DNA of 64,000 nt from positions 124,001 through 188,000 of the forward strand of contig NZ_JAQZAK010000005.1 of the NCBI RefSeq assembly GCF_028737265.1. The letters are read 5' to 3'. This stretch comes from Actinomycetospora callitridis. Its GTDB lineage: Bacteria; Actinomycetota; Actinomycetes; Mycobacteriales; Pseudonocardiaceae. Below the pieces are notes generated by a model. The model searched no databases and was not told the origin of the DNA. It worked only from the letters and a program-made list of their open reading frames with translations. A program made the translations under genes and the position numbers. Below, piece after piece: positions 32,859 through 42,094 of the stretch (position 1 is the first letter of the stretch; each line of letters starts with the position of its first letter).

Positions 32859-32906
32859 GCATGTGAGCACTTTGGGGTGCTCCAGCACTCCGAAGTGCTC
32901 ACATGC
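32859..32906. repeat. Palindromic repeat R2, copy B (two mismatches in the stem)
   Basis: The same 48-bp hairpin as copy A, right arm identical, left arm with two changes, centre CC. Conserved flanks are GTGCGCTTCGC on the left and GCACCTCAG on the right. It lies between the start of the DUF559 gene and the end of the enoyl-CoA hydratase gene, whose stop falls just past the right flank. Confidence 0.9.
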
Positions 32907-32920
32907 GCCGGAGGCGCACC

Positions 32921-33700
32921 TCAGCGACCCTGCCAGCGGGGCTCGCGCTTCTCGCGCGCCGCGGTCATGCCCTCGACGGCGTCCTCGGTCGTGCCCGCGA
33001 CGCGCCGCATGGTCTCGCCGAAGCGGATGGCGTCGGTCTCGCCCAGGTACGGCGCCCGGCGGGCCATCTCCTTGATCGCCCGCTGGGCGAGGGGCGCGCC
33101 GGCGAGCAGCCGGTCGGCGAGGGCACGGGCCTCGGTGAGCAGGTCGTCGTGCGGGACGACGCGCGAGACGAGCCCCATCTCCCGGGCGCGCTCGGCGTCG
33201 ACGCGCTCGCCGGTGAGCAGCAGCTCCATCGCCGGCTGCCAGCCGATGCGCTGGGGCAGGCGGATCGCGCCGACGATCGTGGGGATGCCGAGCCGGACCT
33301 CGGGGAAGCCGAACGTCGCCCGCTCGCTGGCGATCACGAGGTCGCACCAGGTGACGAGCGTCAGCCCGTAGCCCAGGCAGTGGCCGTTCACCGCGGCGAT
33401 GACCGGCTTGTAGATCTCCCAGCCGCTCTCGAACGAGTTGACCGTCGGGCGCTCCCAGAACGAGCCGGGGAAGTCGCCGGCCGGGTTGCCCTCGCCGCTC
33501 GCGTCCGCCCCGACGCAGAACGCGCGGCCCTCGCCGGTCACGATGCCCACCCACGCCTCGTCGTCGGCGCGGAAGCGGTCGAACGCCTCGTTGAGCCCGT
33601 CGCGCATCGCGCCGTCGATCGCGTTGAGCTTCTCGGGCCGGGAGTAGGTGATCGTCGCGACGTGCCCGTCGCGCTCGTAGGTGACGCGCTCGCTGCTCAC
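32921..33700 (-). CDS. Enoyl-CoA hydratase/isomerase-family protein
   Basis: A 259-residue crotonase. It shows Val-Ala-Thr-Ile-Thr-Tyr-Ser-Arg-Pro-Glu-Lys-Leu-Asn-Ala, the oxyanion-hole segment Gly-Arg-Ala-Phe-Cys-Val-Gly-Ala-Asp, and Val-Asn-Gly-His-Cys-Leu-Gly-Tyr-Gly. The acidic residue after the second oxyanion glycine region is not the standard hydratase Glu pair, so isomerase or other crotonase chemistry is possible. GTG start chosen because the conserved beta strand begins eight residues later; the longer frame is low-complexity. Confidence 0.88.
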   Translation of the reverse strand: MSSERVTYERDGHVATITYSRPEKLNAIDGAMRDGLNEAFDRFRADDEAWVGIVTGEGRAFCVGADASGEGNPAGDFPGSFWERPTVNSFESGWEIYKPVIAAVNGHCLGYGLTLVTWCDLVIASERATFGFPEVRLGIPTIVGAIRLPQRIGWQPAMELLLTGERVDAERAREMGLVSRVVPHDDLLTEARALADRLLAGAPLAQRAIKEMARRAPYLGETDAIRFGETMRRVAGTTEDAVEGMTAAREKREPRWQGR

Positions 33701-33856
33701 GGTTCGACACCGTAGGGCGAGGCGCGTCCCGGTGAAGGGCGCCGGTCGCCGCTCTAGCCGGCTGGAGGTGCCCTCCGCGCGGAAACCCGCCGGCCCCGGA
33801 CCGCCGAGGTGACGTACTCGACCGGGGCCCGGCTGGCGGGAACACGAGGGCGGGGT

Positions 33857-33894
33857 GCATGCTTGTAGACAGCAACCGATTGTACGGAGCATGC
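33857..33894. promoter_or_regulatory. Operator-like inverted repeat before the MarR gene
   Basis: Perfect arms GCATGCT (33857-33863) and AGCATGC (33888-33894), with inner GTA/TAC, end one base before the MarR ATG. Two TTGTA direct repeats (33863 and 33880) lie inside. This is well placed for autorepression of the marR-MFS operon. Confidence 0.5.
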
Positions 33895-33895
33895 A

Positions 33896-34417
33896 ATGGA
33901 TTCCACGCGGCTCCCGGCGCCGCCGGGGGTGGACGACCGCTGGCTGGTCTCGGACCGCCTCGGCCACCAGATGATCCGTCTGATGCGGGCGGTCGAGCGG
34001 GCCAAGGCCGGCAAGGCCGTCGGCCCGGACGGTGTCGAGCGGGCGGCCTACGTCCTGCTCGCCCGCCTCGTGCTCGAGGGACCGCGACGGTCCAACGCGC
34101 TCGCCGAGTCGGTGCACTCCGACCCGTCCACCGTCAGCCGGCAGGTCGCCGGCCTCGTCCGGGCCGGTCTCGTGGAGCGGCGCCCCGACCCCGACGACGG
34201 ACGGGCCACCCTCCTCGCCGCCACCGACGAGGGTCTGCGCGTCTTCCAGGCCAACCGCGACCGTCGCAACCGCGAGATCGGGGCGCTCACCGCGCACTGG
34301 GACGAGGCCGACCGCGTGCGGCTCGTCGAGCTCCTCGACCGGCTGACCACCGACTTCGAGCACCACCACCTCACCACCACGAGCGTGCCCGCCGTCGCTC
34401 CCCCGGAGGCCTCATGA
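33896..34417 (+). CDS. MarR-family transcriptional regulator
   Basis: A 173-residue winged-helix regulator. The DNA-binding region contains Arg-Ser-Asn-Ala-Leu-Ala-Glu-Ser-Val-His-Ser-Asp-Pro-Ser-Thr-Val-Ser-Arg and the wing Asp-Pro-Asp-Asp-Gly-Arg-Ala. It overlaps the start of the MFS pump gene by ATGA, the standard arrangement for a MarR repressor of its own efflux pump. Ligand presumably an exported toxic compound. Confidence 0.9.
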   Translation: MDSTRLPAPPGVDDRWLVSDRLGHQMIRLMRAVERAKAGKAVGPDGVERAAYVLLARLVLEGPRRSNALAESVHSDPSTVSRQVAGLVRAGLVERRPDPDDGRATLLAATDEGLRVFQANRDRRNREIGALTAHWDEADRVRLVELLDRLTTDFEHHHLTTTSVPAVAPPEAS

Positions 34418-37125
34418 GCACCACCGCTGCCCCGGCGGCTCCGCCGGCAGCCGACACCGCGGCGAGCAGCACCGGCTTCACCCACCGGCAGATCCTCGCC
34501 ATCCTCTCCGGGCTGATGCTCGGGATGTTCCTGGCCGCGCTCGACCAGAACATCGTCGCGACCTCGATCCGGACGATCGCCGACGACCTGCAGGGCCTCA
34601 ACCTGCAGGCCTGGGCGACGACGGCCTACCTGCTCACGGCCACGATCTCGACGCCGCTCTACGGCAAGCTCTCCGACCTCTACGGACGCAAGCCGTTCTT
34701 CCTCTCCGCCATCGGGATCTTCGTCGTCGGCTCGGTGCTGTGCACCATCGCGACCTCGATGTACGAGCTCGCCGCGTACCGCGCGGTCCAGGGGCTCGGC
34801 GCGGGCGGCCTCATGAGCCTCGCGCTCACGATCATCGGTGACATCGTCCCGCCGCGGGAGCGCGCCCGGTACCAGGGCTTCTTCCTCGCGGTGTTCGGGA
34901 CGTCGAGCGTGCTCGGTCCCGTCATCGGCGGGTTCCTCGCCGGCCAGTCCACGATCTTCGGCATCACCGGCTGGCGCTGGGTCTTCCTCGTCAACGTGCC
35001 CATCGGGATCATCGCGTTCCTGGTGGTGTTCCGGGTGCTCAACCTGCCGCACACCCGTCGCGACCACCGCATCGACTTCCCCGGCGCGATCGCGCTGGCG
35101 GTCACGCTCGTGCCGATCCTCGTCGTCGCGGAGCAGGGCCGGGAGTGGGGCTGGACCTCGACGTCGGCGATCGTCTGCTACGTCGTCGCGGCGGTCGGAC
35201 TGGTCTCGTTCCTCCTCGCCGAGCGCGCCTACGGCGACGACGCCGTGCTCCCGCTGCGGCTGTTCCAGAACTCGGTGTTCAGCCTGACCTCGATCATCGC
35301 GATCATCACCGGCATCGGTCTCTTCGGCGGCATCGCGCTGGTCCCGCAGTACCTCCAGATCGTCACCGGCTCCTCGCCGACGCAGGCGGGCCTGGAGATG
35401 CTGCCGCTGGTCGGCGGCCTGATGGTGTCCTCGATCCTCTCGGGCCAGCTCACCTCGCGGACGGGTCGCTACAAGATCTTCCCGGTGATCGGCCTCGGCC
35501 TCATGACGGTCGGTCTGGTGCTGTTCCACCTCCGGTTGCACGCGGACACGCCCTACGGCGAGGTCGCCGTCCTCATGGCGATCTTCGGGCTGGGCGTCGG
35601 TCTGTGCATGCAGACCCTCGTGCTCGCGGTGCAGAACGCGGTGCCGGCCAAGGACATGGGCGTCGCGACCGCGTCGGCCACCTTCTTCCGGCAGATGGGC
35701 GGCACGCTCGGTGTCGCGGTCTTCCTATCGATCCTGTTCTCCACCGTCGGCGACAACATCCGGACGGCGTTCGCCGCCGCGGTCGGCACCCCGGCGTTCC
35801 AGGCCGCGGCCGCCGACCCCGTGGTGGCGGCCAACCCGGCCAACGCCGTCGCGCTGGACCCGGTGACGGGCGCGGCGCAGGTGGTGCAGGACTCCTCGGT
35901 CCTGCAGCGCATGGACCCCCGCCTCGCCGAGCCGTTCCTCGTCGGGTTCGCGGACTCGATGGACCTCGTGTTCCTCGTCGCCGCGTGCGTGGTGGCGATC
36001 GGCTTCGTGCTCATCTGGTTCATGCGGGAGCTGCCGCTGCGCACGGTCTCGGGCATCCAGGCCCGCGACGCCGAGCAGGCGGCCACCCCCACCACGACCG
36101 CCGCGGCCGTCGGCGGCCCGACCGCCGGAGCGGCCCTGGACACCACGGCCTCCGCGCCACCCGTGCCCGCGGGGGCGGCCGCCGGGCCGTCCCGGCACGA
36201 CGCCGAGCCCGCCTGGGGGCCGCCGAGCGCGGCCGTCACGCCGAGCCCCGCGCCGCGCCGTTCCTCGGGGCCGACCGTCCACGGCCACGTCACCGGCACC
36301 ACCGGCGACCCGGTCGAGGCGCAGGACGAGGTGACCGTCTCGCTGCACGGCCTGGACGGCGCCCCGGTGGAACGCACGGACCTCGACCCCGCCGGCGGCT
36401 TCGTCCTGCGGGCGCCCGCGTCCGGGACGTACGTGCTCATCGCGAGCTCGCCGCGGCGCCGGCCGTTCGCCGAGCTCGTCACCGTCGACGGCGTCCCCGT
36501 GCGCCGCGATGTGGCCCTGGCCCGCGCGGCGACCCTGGGCGGGCGCGTCACCGAGCCCGACGGCGCGGGCGTCGCGGGCGCCACCGTGACCGTCACCGAC
36601 CCCACGGGCGGTGTCGTCGGCGTGCACCGCAGCGGCGCCGACGGCCACTGGGAGGGCGGCGAGGTCGCGGCCGGCATCTACACGGTCACCGTCCTCGCCC
36701 CCGGACGCGCGCCGCGGGCCACGCGGGTCGAGGTCGGCGACGGGGGCGGCAGGGCGGACGTCACGGTGCCGGTGGCGCGCTACACGCTCGCCGGGGCCGT
36801 GCGGGCCTCGGGCGGGGCGCCCGTGCCCGAGTCGCTGGTCGTCCTCGTCGGTCGCGACGGCGGCGTGGTGGCCTCGGCGGTCACCGGTGCCGACGGCCGT
36901 TTCCGGCTCGACGACCTCGCGCCCGGCCGGCACATGCTCACCGCCAGCGGCTTCGCGCCGGTGACCGAGGAGGTCGTCGTCGACGGCGCCGCCGGCCCGG
37001 TGGACGTCACGCTCACGGTGGCCCCGCCGCGTCCCGCGACCCCCGGCCCCGAGGGCGGGCGTCACGAGGCGCCGGACACGCCGGCACCGCAGGACCGCGA
37101 CGACCTCACACGGTCGGCCCGGTAG
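34414..37125 (+). CDS. DHA2 (EmrB/QacA) MFS pump with three C-terminal beta-sandwich domains
   Basis: A 903-residue protein. Residues about 25-550 are a 14-helix DHA2 exporter: Ala-Leu-Asp-Gln-Asn-Ile-Val-Ala-Thr, Gly-Lys-Leu-Ser-Asp-Leu-Tyr-Gly-Arg-Lys, and the motif C region Gly-Pro-Val-Ile-Gly-Gly. A disordered linker (about 555-620) leads to three carboxypeptidase-regulatory-like domains at about 625-705, 706-785 and 786-880. The first shares Gly-Thr-Tyr-Val-Leu-Ile-Ala-Ser-Ser and Val-Thr-Val-Asp-Gly-Val-Pro-Val with the 16-21 kb proteins. Typical EmrB pumps are about 500-550 residues, so the tail is a large addition that should face the cytoplasm. Substrate unknown. Confidence 0.9.
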   Translation: MSTTAAPAAPPAADTAASSTGFTHRQILAILSGLMLGMFLAALDQNIVATSIRTIADDLQGLNLQAWATTAYLLTATISTPLYGKLSDLYGRKPFFLSAIGIFVVGSVLCTIATSMYELAAYRAVQGLGAGGLMSLALTIIGDIVPPRERARYQGFFLAVFGTSSVLGPVIGGFLAGQSTIFGITGWRWVFLVNVPIGIIAFLVVFRVLNLPHTRRDHRIDFPGAIALAVTLVPILVVAEQGREWGWTSTSAIVCYVVAAVGLVSFLLAERAYGDDAVLPLRLFQNSVFSLTSIIAIITGIGLFGGIALVPQYLQIVTGSSPTQAGLEMLPLVGGLMVSSILSGQLTSRTGRYKIFPVIGLGLMTVGLVLFHLRLHADTPYGEVAVLMAIFGLGVGLCMQTLVLAVQNAVPAKDMGVATASATFFRQMGGTLGVAVFLSILFSTVGDNIRTAFAAAVGTPAFQAAAADPVVAANPANAVALDPVTGAAQVVQDSSVLQRMDPRLAEPFLVGFADSMDLVFLVAACVVAIGFVLIWFMRELPLRTVSGIQARDAEQAATPTTTAAAVGGPTAGAALDTTASAPPVPAGAAAGPSRHDAEPAWGPPSAAVTPSPAPRRSSGPTVHGHVTGTTGDPVEAQDEVTVSLHGLDGAPVERTDLDPAGGFVLRAPASGTYVLIASSPRRRPFAELVTVDGVPVRRDVALARAATLGGRVTEPDGAGVAGATVTVTDPTGGVVGVHRSGADGHWEGGEVAAGIYTVTVLAPGRAPRATRVEVGDGGGRADVTVPVARYTLAGAVRASGGAPVPESLVVLVGRDGGVVASAVTGADGRFRLDDLAPGRHMLTASGFAPVTEEVVVDGAAGPVDVTLTVAPPRPATPGPEGGRHEAPDTPAPQDRDDLTRSAR

Positions 37126-37126
37126 A

Positions 37127-37164
37127 CGCGTCGGCCGCCCGGACTCCTGGTCCCGGCGGCCGCG
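37127..37164. terminator. Bidirectional hairpin between MFS pump and ppa
   Basis: CGCG...GGCCGCC pairs with GGCGGCC...CGCG across a CGGAC/GTCCCG inner stem, placed in the 45 bp between two convergent stop codons. No T-run follows on either side. Confidence 0.6.
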
Positions 37165-37170
37165 TGGCGT

Positions 37171-37674
37171 CTAGTGCGAGCCCTGCTCCTCGGCCCGCTC
37201 GCGCGAGGCCTTGATCTCCAGCTCGGCGTCCGAGCGGCCGACCCACGAGGCGCCCTCGACGCTCTTGCCGGGCTCGAGGTCCTTGTAGACCTCGAAGAAG
37301 TGCTGGATCTCGAGGCGGTCGTACTCCGAGAGGTGGTGGATGTCGCGCAGGTGCTCCTGGCGGGGGTCGTTCGCCGGCACGCACAGCAGCTTGTCGTCGC
37401 CGCCGGCCTCGTCGGTCATGCGGAACATGCCGATCGCGCGCGCGAGCACCAGGCAGCCCGGAAACGTCGGCTCCTGGACGAGGACCAGCGCGTCGAGCGG
37501 ATCGCCGTCCATGCCGAGGGTGTGCTCGACGTATCCGTAGTCGGCCGGGTACTGAGTGGCCGTGAAGAGCGTCCGGTCCAGCCGCAGCCGGCCGCTCTCG
37601 TGGTCCATCTCGTACTTGTTGCGGACCCCCTTGGGGATCTCGATCAGTACGTCGAACTGCACGGTGCCGCTCAC
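37171..37674 (-). CDS. ppa: Inorganic pyrophosphatase
   Basis: A 167-residue family I pyrophosphatase. It has [15 protein letters not shown] and the metal-binding Gly-Asp-Pro-Leu-Asp-Ala-Leu-Val segment with conserved Asp residues. It hydrolyses PPi and drives biosynthesis. The GTG with GGGAG upstream gives the standard length; the longer frame is intergenic. Divergent from dacB, as in mycobacteria. Confidence 0.95.
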   Translation of the reverse strand: MSGTVQFDVLIEIPKGVRNKYEMDHESGRLRLDRTLFTATQYPADYGYVEHTLGMDGDPLDALVLVQEPTFPGCLVLARAIGMFRMTDEAGGDDKLLCVPANDPRQEHLRDIHHLSEYDRLEIQHFFEVYKDLEPGKSVEGASWVGRSDAELEIKASRERAEEQGSH

Positions 37675-37839
37675 CGCTCCCTGTGCTCGTCCTCGTCGTG
37701 GCCTGGTCGGCGGCGTGGCCGGAGGCCACGACCCGGCCTCTAGTGTGGGGTACCGACCGGGGTGCACCGTCACCCCGTCGAGGTGACCTCCCCCTCGTCC
37801 GGGGTGGGGTGAACTGCAGGTGAGGAGGGGTCCGGGGGC

Positions 37840-39306
37840 GTGAGCGGCGACGGTCACCGCGCGAATCCCGCGACGTCATCCGCCGGTCGCCGGTGGATCC
37901 CGGCGCTCCTCGCGCTCGCGGTCGTCGTCGTCCTGCTCGCCGGTCTCGGCGTCGGCACGGCGCTGCAGGCGCCCTCGTTCGCGCGGTCGGTCGGTCTGCC
38001 CGTCTCGCTGCTCGGCGGGGAGGCCGCCGAGCCGCCGGACCCCTCGACACCCCGGTTGCGCCTGGCCGCCGCCGGCGCCGAGGCCCCGGTGCCGACCGAG
38101 GCCGGACTCGCGACGGCGCTCGACACCCGGGCCGCCGCGCTCGGCGACCTCACCGGCGCCGTCGTCGACCCCGCGACCGGCACCACCCTCTGGAACCGGC
38201 GCTCCTCCGAGCCCCAGGTCCCGGCCTCGGTGACGAAGCTGCTCACGGGCGCGGCCGCCCTGCTGCGGCTCGACCCGACGATGCGCTGGACGACGACGGT
38301 CGTCGCCGGGCCCACCCCCGACTCCGTCGTGCTCGTCGGCGGCGGCGACCCGACGCTGTCGTCGCTGCCGGCCGGGCAACGGACCGTGTACCCGGATGCG
38401 GCGCGTCTCGACGACCTCGTCACCGCCGTGACCGCCGCCCGCGCCGGGCAGCCGGCGGTCAAGCGGGTCTACGTCGACGTCTCCCGCTACGAGAACGGCG
38501 GGGGCAACGGCGTCGCGCCCGGCTGGGACCCCACCGACGTCGCCGGCGGCTTCGTCGCGCCGATCGTGCCGGTGATGCTCGACGGCGGCCGCTCGGACCC
38601 GACCCAGCTCGACATCCCGCGCACCTCGACGCCGGCCACCGACGCCGCCCGCGAGCTGGGCCGTCGCCTGGCCGCCGGCGGGACCGCCCCGACCGCGACG
38701 GTCGGCACCGCGCCCCCCGCCGCGCCGGTGCTCGGGCAGGTCGTCTCGCCGCCCGCCACCGAGCTCGTGCGCACGGCGCTGCAGAACTCCGACAACGTGC
38801 TCGCCGAGGCCCTCGGCCGCGAGGTCGCCCGCACGGTCGGCCTGCCCACGACGTTCGACGGCGCGGCCCGCGCGGTGACGCAGGTGCTCGGCGAGGCGCA
38901 GATCGACATGGCCGGGGTGACGCTCGCGGACACCAGCGGGCTCTCGGTGAACGACCGCGTGCCGGCGACCGCCCTGTCCGGGGTGCTCGCGCCCGCGGCG
39001 GCCCCCGTCGGCGCCGACCCGCGCACCGCCGCCCTGCGGCCGCTGCTCGACGGGCTGCCCGTGGCCGGGGGCGGGGGCACGCTCGCCGACCGCTACACGC
39101 CCGGCACGCCGTCGGCGGACGGCCGCGGCTGGGTCCGGGCGAAGACCGGCACGCTGACCGCCGCCAACGCGCTCGCCGGCGTCGTCGGCACCGCCGACGG
39201 GCGGGTGCTCGTCTTCTCCTTCATGAGCAACGGCGTCGACCCGGGCAGCGCCCGGCCGCGCCTCGACGCGCTGGCCGCGGCGCTGCACGACTGCGGCTGC
39301 CGCTGA
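37840..39306 (+). CDS. dacB: D-alanyl-D-alanine carboxypeptidase/endopeptidase (PBP4 type)
   Basis: A 488-residue class C penicillin-binding protein. An N-terminal membrane anchor or signal lies at about 19-42. The serine-acylase motifs are Ser130-Val-Thr-Lys133, Ser-Asp-Asn near 325 and Lys-Thr-Gly-Thr near 440. It trims D-Ala from peptidoglycan stem peptides or cleaves crosslinks outside the membrane. The order ppa-dacB-zinc peptidase-tilS-hpt is conserved with mycobacteria. Confidence 0.92.
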   Translation: MSGDGHRANPATSSAGRRWIPALLALAVVVVLLAGLGVGTALQAPSFARSVGLPVSLLGGEAAEPPDPSTPRLRLAAAGAEAPVPTEAGLATALDTRAAALGDLTGAVVDPATGTTLWNRRSSEPQVPASVTKLLTGAAALLRLDPTMRWTTTVVAGPTPDSVVLVGGGDPTLSSLPAGQRTVYPDAARLDDLVTAVTAARAGQPAVKRVYVDVSRYENGGGNGVAPGWDPTDVAGGFVAPIVPVMLDGGRSDPTQLDIPRTSTPATDAARELGRRLAAGGTAPTATVGTAPPAAPVLGQVVSPPATELVRTALQNSDNVLAEALGREVARTVGLPTTFDGAARAVTQVLGEAQIDMAGVTLADTSGLSVNDRVPATALSGVLAPAAAPVGADPRTAALRPLLDGLPVAGGGGTLADRYTPGTPSADGRGWVRAKTGTLTAANALAGVVGTADGRVLVFSFMSNGVDPGSARPRLDALAAALHDCGCR

Positions 39307-39347
39307 GTGAGCCGCTGCCGGGGGAGGGCGCGACGTACGGTGGAGCC

Positions 39348-40421
39348 GTGACCGCCGAGCTGACCTCCGCGCCCCCGACGGGGCTGCCCGTCGACTGGGA
39401 CCTCGCCGCCGCCACCGGGGCGCGCCTGGTCTCCGCGGGGCCGTCGGTGACGCCCGAGGAGGCGGCCGTCGAGGTCACGCGGCTGCGTGACGGCGCCAGG
39501 GTCGGCGAGGGCCACGTGCGGGCGCTCACCGGGCTCGGCGCCGGCCTGCCGGTGCCCGAGGCCGACGTCGTCGACCGGCCGGGATGGATCCGCTCCGCGG
39601 TCGACGGCATCGCCACGCTGCTCGAGGACACCCCCGGGCCCCGGGCGCCGGAGGGCCTCGTCGGCGACGCGTTCGGCCGTGTCACGCGCTCGGCGGCCGG
39701 GCTGCAGATGGGCACGCTGCTGGCGTTCCTCGGCAGCCGGGTGCTGGGTCAGTACGACCCGTTCGGCGGCCCCGAGAAGGCCGGGCGCCTGCTGCTCGTC
39801 GCGCCCAACGTCGTCGCCGCGCGCCGCGCCCTCGACGTGGACGCCGAGGACTTCGCCCTGTGGGTCTGCCTGCACGAGGCCACCCACCGGCTGCAGTTCA
39901 CGGCCGTCGACTGGCTGCGCGACCACTTCCGCTCCGAGGTCGCGGCGTTCGCGGGCGGGTTCGACCGCACCGCGTCGGGCGCCGTCGACCGCCTGCCCGA
40001 GATCGTCAAGGCCGTGCGCCGCGACCCTCCGAAGGACGGGCTCGCCCTGGTCGAGATGTTCCAGGGGCCCGAGCAGCGCGAGGTGCTCGACCGGCTGCTC
40101 GCCCTCACCACGCTGCTCGAGGGCCACGCCGAGCACGTGATGGACGCCGTCGGCCCCGAGGTCGTCGGGTCGGTGTCCACGATCCGGGCGCGCTTCACCA
40201 CCCGCCGCCGGGGCGGCAGCCTCGTCGACCGGCTCCTGCGCACGCTGCTGGGCGTCGACGCCAAGATCAAGCAGTACGAGCAGGGCCGGGTGTTCGTCGA
40301 CCACGTCGTCGACGTCGTCGGGCTCGACGGTCTCAACGCCGTCTGGACCTCGCCGGACACCCTGCCCCGGCGCGCGGAGATCACCGACCCCGCCGCCTGG
40401 CTCGCCCGCGTCCACGGCTGA
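39348..40421 (+). CDS. Zincin-like metallopeptidase (F420-biosynthesis-associated family)
   Basis: A 357-residue protein with the zinc motif His176-Glu-Ala-Thr-His180 in Leu-His-Glu-Ala-Thr-His-Arg-Leu-Gln-Phe and a downstream Glu-Gly-His-Ala-Glu-His that can supply the third ligand. The family is named zinc-dependent metalloprotease or coenzyme-F420-biosynthesis-associated protein; a role in F420 is not proven. The start is a GTG with GGTGGAG upstream. It lies between dacB and tilS as in other Actinobacteria. Confidence 0.88.
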   Translation: MTAELTSAPPTGLPVDWDLAAATGARLVSAGPSVTPEEAAVEVTRLRDGARVGEGHVRALTGLGAGLPVPEADVVDRPGWIRSAVDGIATLLEDTPGPRAPEGLVGDAFGRVTRSAAGLQMGTLLAFLGSRVLGQYDPFGGPEKAGRLLLVAPNVVAARRALDVDAEDFALWVCLHEATHRLQFTAVDWLRDHFRSEVAAFAGGFDRTASGAVDRLPEIVKAVRRDPPKDGLALVEMFQGPEQREVLDRLLALTTLLEGHAEHVMDAVGPEVVGSVSTIRARFTTRRRGGSLVDRLLRTLLGVDAKIKQYEQGRVFVDHVVDVVGLDGLNAVWTSPDTLPRRAEITDPAAWLARVHG

Positions 40422-40431
40422 CGTCCCGCTC

Positions 40432-41469
40432 GTGCGCGTCCCGGAGCCGGTGGCCGAGGTCCGCCGGGCGGTGCGCGAGGCCCTCCCTGCCGCCTTGCCT
40501 GACGCAACGAACGGCCCGTTCGCTGCTTCTACGCGCACGAACTCCCCGTTCGCGGTGATCGTCGCCTGCTCGGGTGGCGCGGACTCGCTCGCGCTCGCCG
40601 CCGCGGCGGTCCACGTGGCGCCGGGCCCGGTGCTCGGGGTCGTCGTCGACCACGGCCTGCAGGACGGTTCGGACGAGCACGCGGCGCGGACGGCGGCGCA
40701 GCTCCGGGCCGTGGGGACGCGCGCCGACGTCGTCGCCGTCGAGGTCGGCACCGCCGGCGGGCCCGAGGCCGCTGCCCGCACAGCTCGGTACGCGGCGCTG
40801 CGCTCGATCTCACAGCAGCAGGGGGACGCGCCCGTGCTCCTCGGTCACACGCTCGACGACCAGGCCGAGACGGTGCTCCTGGGACTCGGCCGCGGGTCGG
40901 GCGCGCGCTCGCTCGCGGGCATGGCCGCGTGGGACCCGCCGTGGTGCCGCCCGCTGCTGCGCGTGCGGCGCGCGACCACCCGGGCGGCGTGCGCCGCCGC
41001 CGGCCTCGCGGTGTGGGACGACCCCCACAACGCCGACCCGCGCTACACCCGCGTCCGGCTGCGCCACGAGGTCCTTCCCCTGCTCGAGGACGTGCTGGCC
41101 GGCGGCGTGGCGCCCGCGCTCGCCCGCACCGCCGCCCAGCTCGCCGACGACGACGCCGCGCTCACCGCACTCGCCGACGGGCGTCGTCACGAGCTCGTCG
41201 ACGACGACGGCGCCCTCAACGCGGCCGCCCTCGCGGCCGACCCGCCCGCGATCCGGCGCCGGGTGCTGCGGGCGTGGCTGCACGACGCCGGGGTCGCGGA
41301 GCTCAGTGACGCGCATCTCCGCGCCGTCGACGCGCTCGTCGCCGCGTGGCGCGGACAGGGCGCACCTCCCCTCCCGGGCGGGTTGGAGGTCGTGCGGGCT
41401 CGTGGCAGGCTGCGCGTGGCTGCGGCCGGAGCAGGGACTGCGCCACACGCCCCACCACCGATCTGCTGA
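40432..41469 (+). CDS. tilS: tRNA(Ile)-lysidine synthetase with an insertion from repeat R1
   Basis: A 345-residue TilS. The ATP pyrophosphatase P-loop Ser-Gly-Gly-Ala-Asp-Ser is at 47-52, then [15 protein letters not shown] and Arg-Leu-Arg-His-Glu. It modifies C34 of the AUA-reading tRNA-Ile and is essential. Residues about 25-41, just before the P-loop strand, are encoded by an in-frame copy of palindromic repeat R1, where relatives normally have a short Pro-Gly turn (recalled, not aligned here). The reading frame stays intact, so the enzyme should be functional. It starts 10 bp after the peptidase gene. Confidence 0.93.
   Translation: MRVPEPVAEVRRAVREALPAALPDATNGPFAASTRTNSPFAVIVACSGGADSLALAAAAVHVAPGPVLGVVVDHGLQDGSDEHAARTAAQLRAVGTRADVVAVEVGTAGGPEAAARTARYAALRSISQQQGDAPVLLGHTLDDQAETVLLGLGRGSGARSLAGMAAWDPPWCRPLLRVRRATTRAACAAAGLAVWDDPHNADPRYTRVRLRHEVLPLLEDVLAGGVAPALARTAAQLADDDAALTALADGRRHELVDDDGALNAAALAADPPAIRRRVLRAWLHDAGVAELSDAHLRAVDALVAAWRGQGAPPLPGGLEVVRARGRLRVAAAGAGTAPHAPPPIC
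40504..40554 (-). repeat. Palindromic repeat R1 inside tilS
   Basis: GCAACGAAC-N5-GTTCGCTGC (40504-40526) followed by a GCTTCTACGCGCAC linker and GAAC-TCCCC-GTTCGCG. Bases 40518-40554 are identical over 37 bp to the reverse complement of 1709-1745. It encodes residues Pro29 to Ala41 of TilS and flanking codons. The unit contains two GAAC-N5-GTTC palindromes. Confidence 0.9.
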
Positions 41470-41483
41470 GGAGCTCGACAACG

Positions 41484-42029
41484 GTGTACGACGGCGACAT
41501 CGCGTCCGTGCTGGTCACCGAGGAGCAGATTCAGAGCAAGATCGCCGACCTGGCGGCCGAGATCGGCGCCGCGTACGGCGAGCACGACCAGGACCTCGTC
41601 CTCGTCGGGGTGCTCAAGGGCGCCGTGATGTTCATGACCGACCTCGCGCGCAAGCTCCCGATGCCCACCCAGCTCGAGTTCATGGCCGTGAGCTCCTACG
41701 GGTCGTCGACGTCGTCCTCGGGCGTCGTCCGTATCCTCAAGGACCTCGACCGCGACATCTCCGGGCGCCACGTCCTGATCGTCGAGGACATCATCGACTC
41801 CGGGCTGACGCTGTCCTGGCTGCGCAAGAACCTGGAGTCGCGCGGCCCGGCGTCGCTGCAGGTGGTGACCCTCCTGCGCAAGCCCGAGGCGGCCAAGCTC
41901 GACGTGGACGTCGCCTACATCGGCTTCGACATCCCCAACGAGTTCGTCGTCGGCTTCGGTCTCGACTACGCCGAGCGGTACCGCGACCTGCCCTACATCG
42001 GCACGCTCGACCCGCACGTCTACGCCTGA
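41484..42029 (+). CDS. hpt: Hypoxanthine phosphoribosyltransferase
   Basis: A 181-residue phosphoribosyltransferase with the PRPP motif [11 protein letters not shown] near 100-110, an early Val-Leu-Lys-Gly-Ala motif and the C-terminal Gly-Phe-Gly-Leu-Asp-Tyr. It salvages hypoxanthine and guanine to IMP and GMP. GTG start following GAGGAG; 14 bp downstream of tilS. tilS-hpt pairing is widely conserved, often leading into ftsH, but here other genes intervene. Confidence 0.95.
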   Translation: MYDGDIASVLVTEEQIQSKIADLAAEIGAAYGEHDQDLVLVGVLKGAVMFMTDLARKLPMPTQLEFMAVSSYGSSTSSSGVVRILKDLDRDISGRHVLIVEDIIDSGLTLSWLRKNLESRGPASLQVVTLLRKPEAAKLDVDVAYIGFDIPNEFVVGFGLDYAERYRDLPYIGTLDPHVYA

Positions 42030-42094
42030 ACCGTCACTCACCCAGTGCGGACCCGGGCGTCGGGGCCGGGTGACGGCGGGATAACGTCCGCCAC

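Noticed and set aside
40504..40554. LexA (SOS) boxes suggested by GAAC...GTTC
   Set aside because: The spacing is 5 bases in every copy, whereas the Gram-positive LexA box needs GAAC-N4-GTTC; the copies sit in a repeat and not at DNA-repair promoters.
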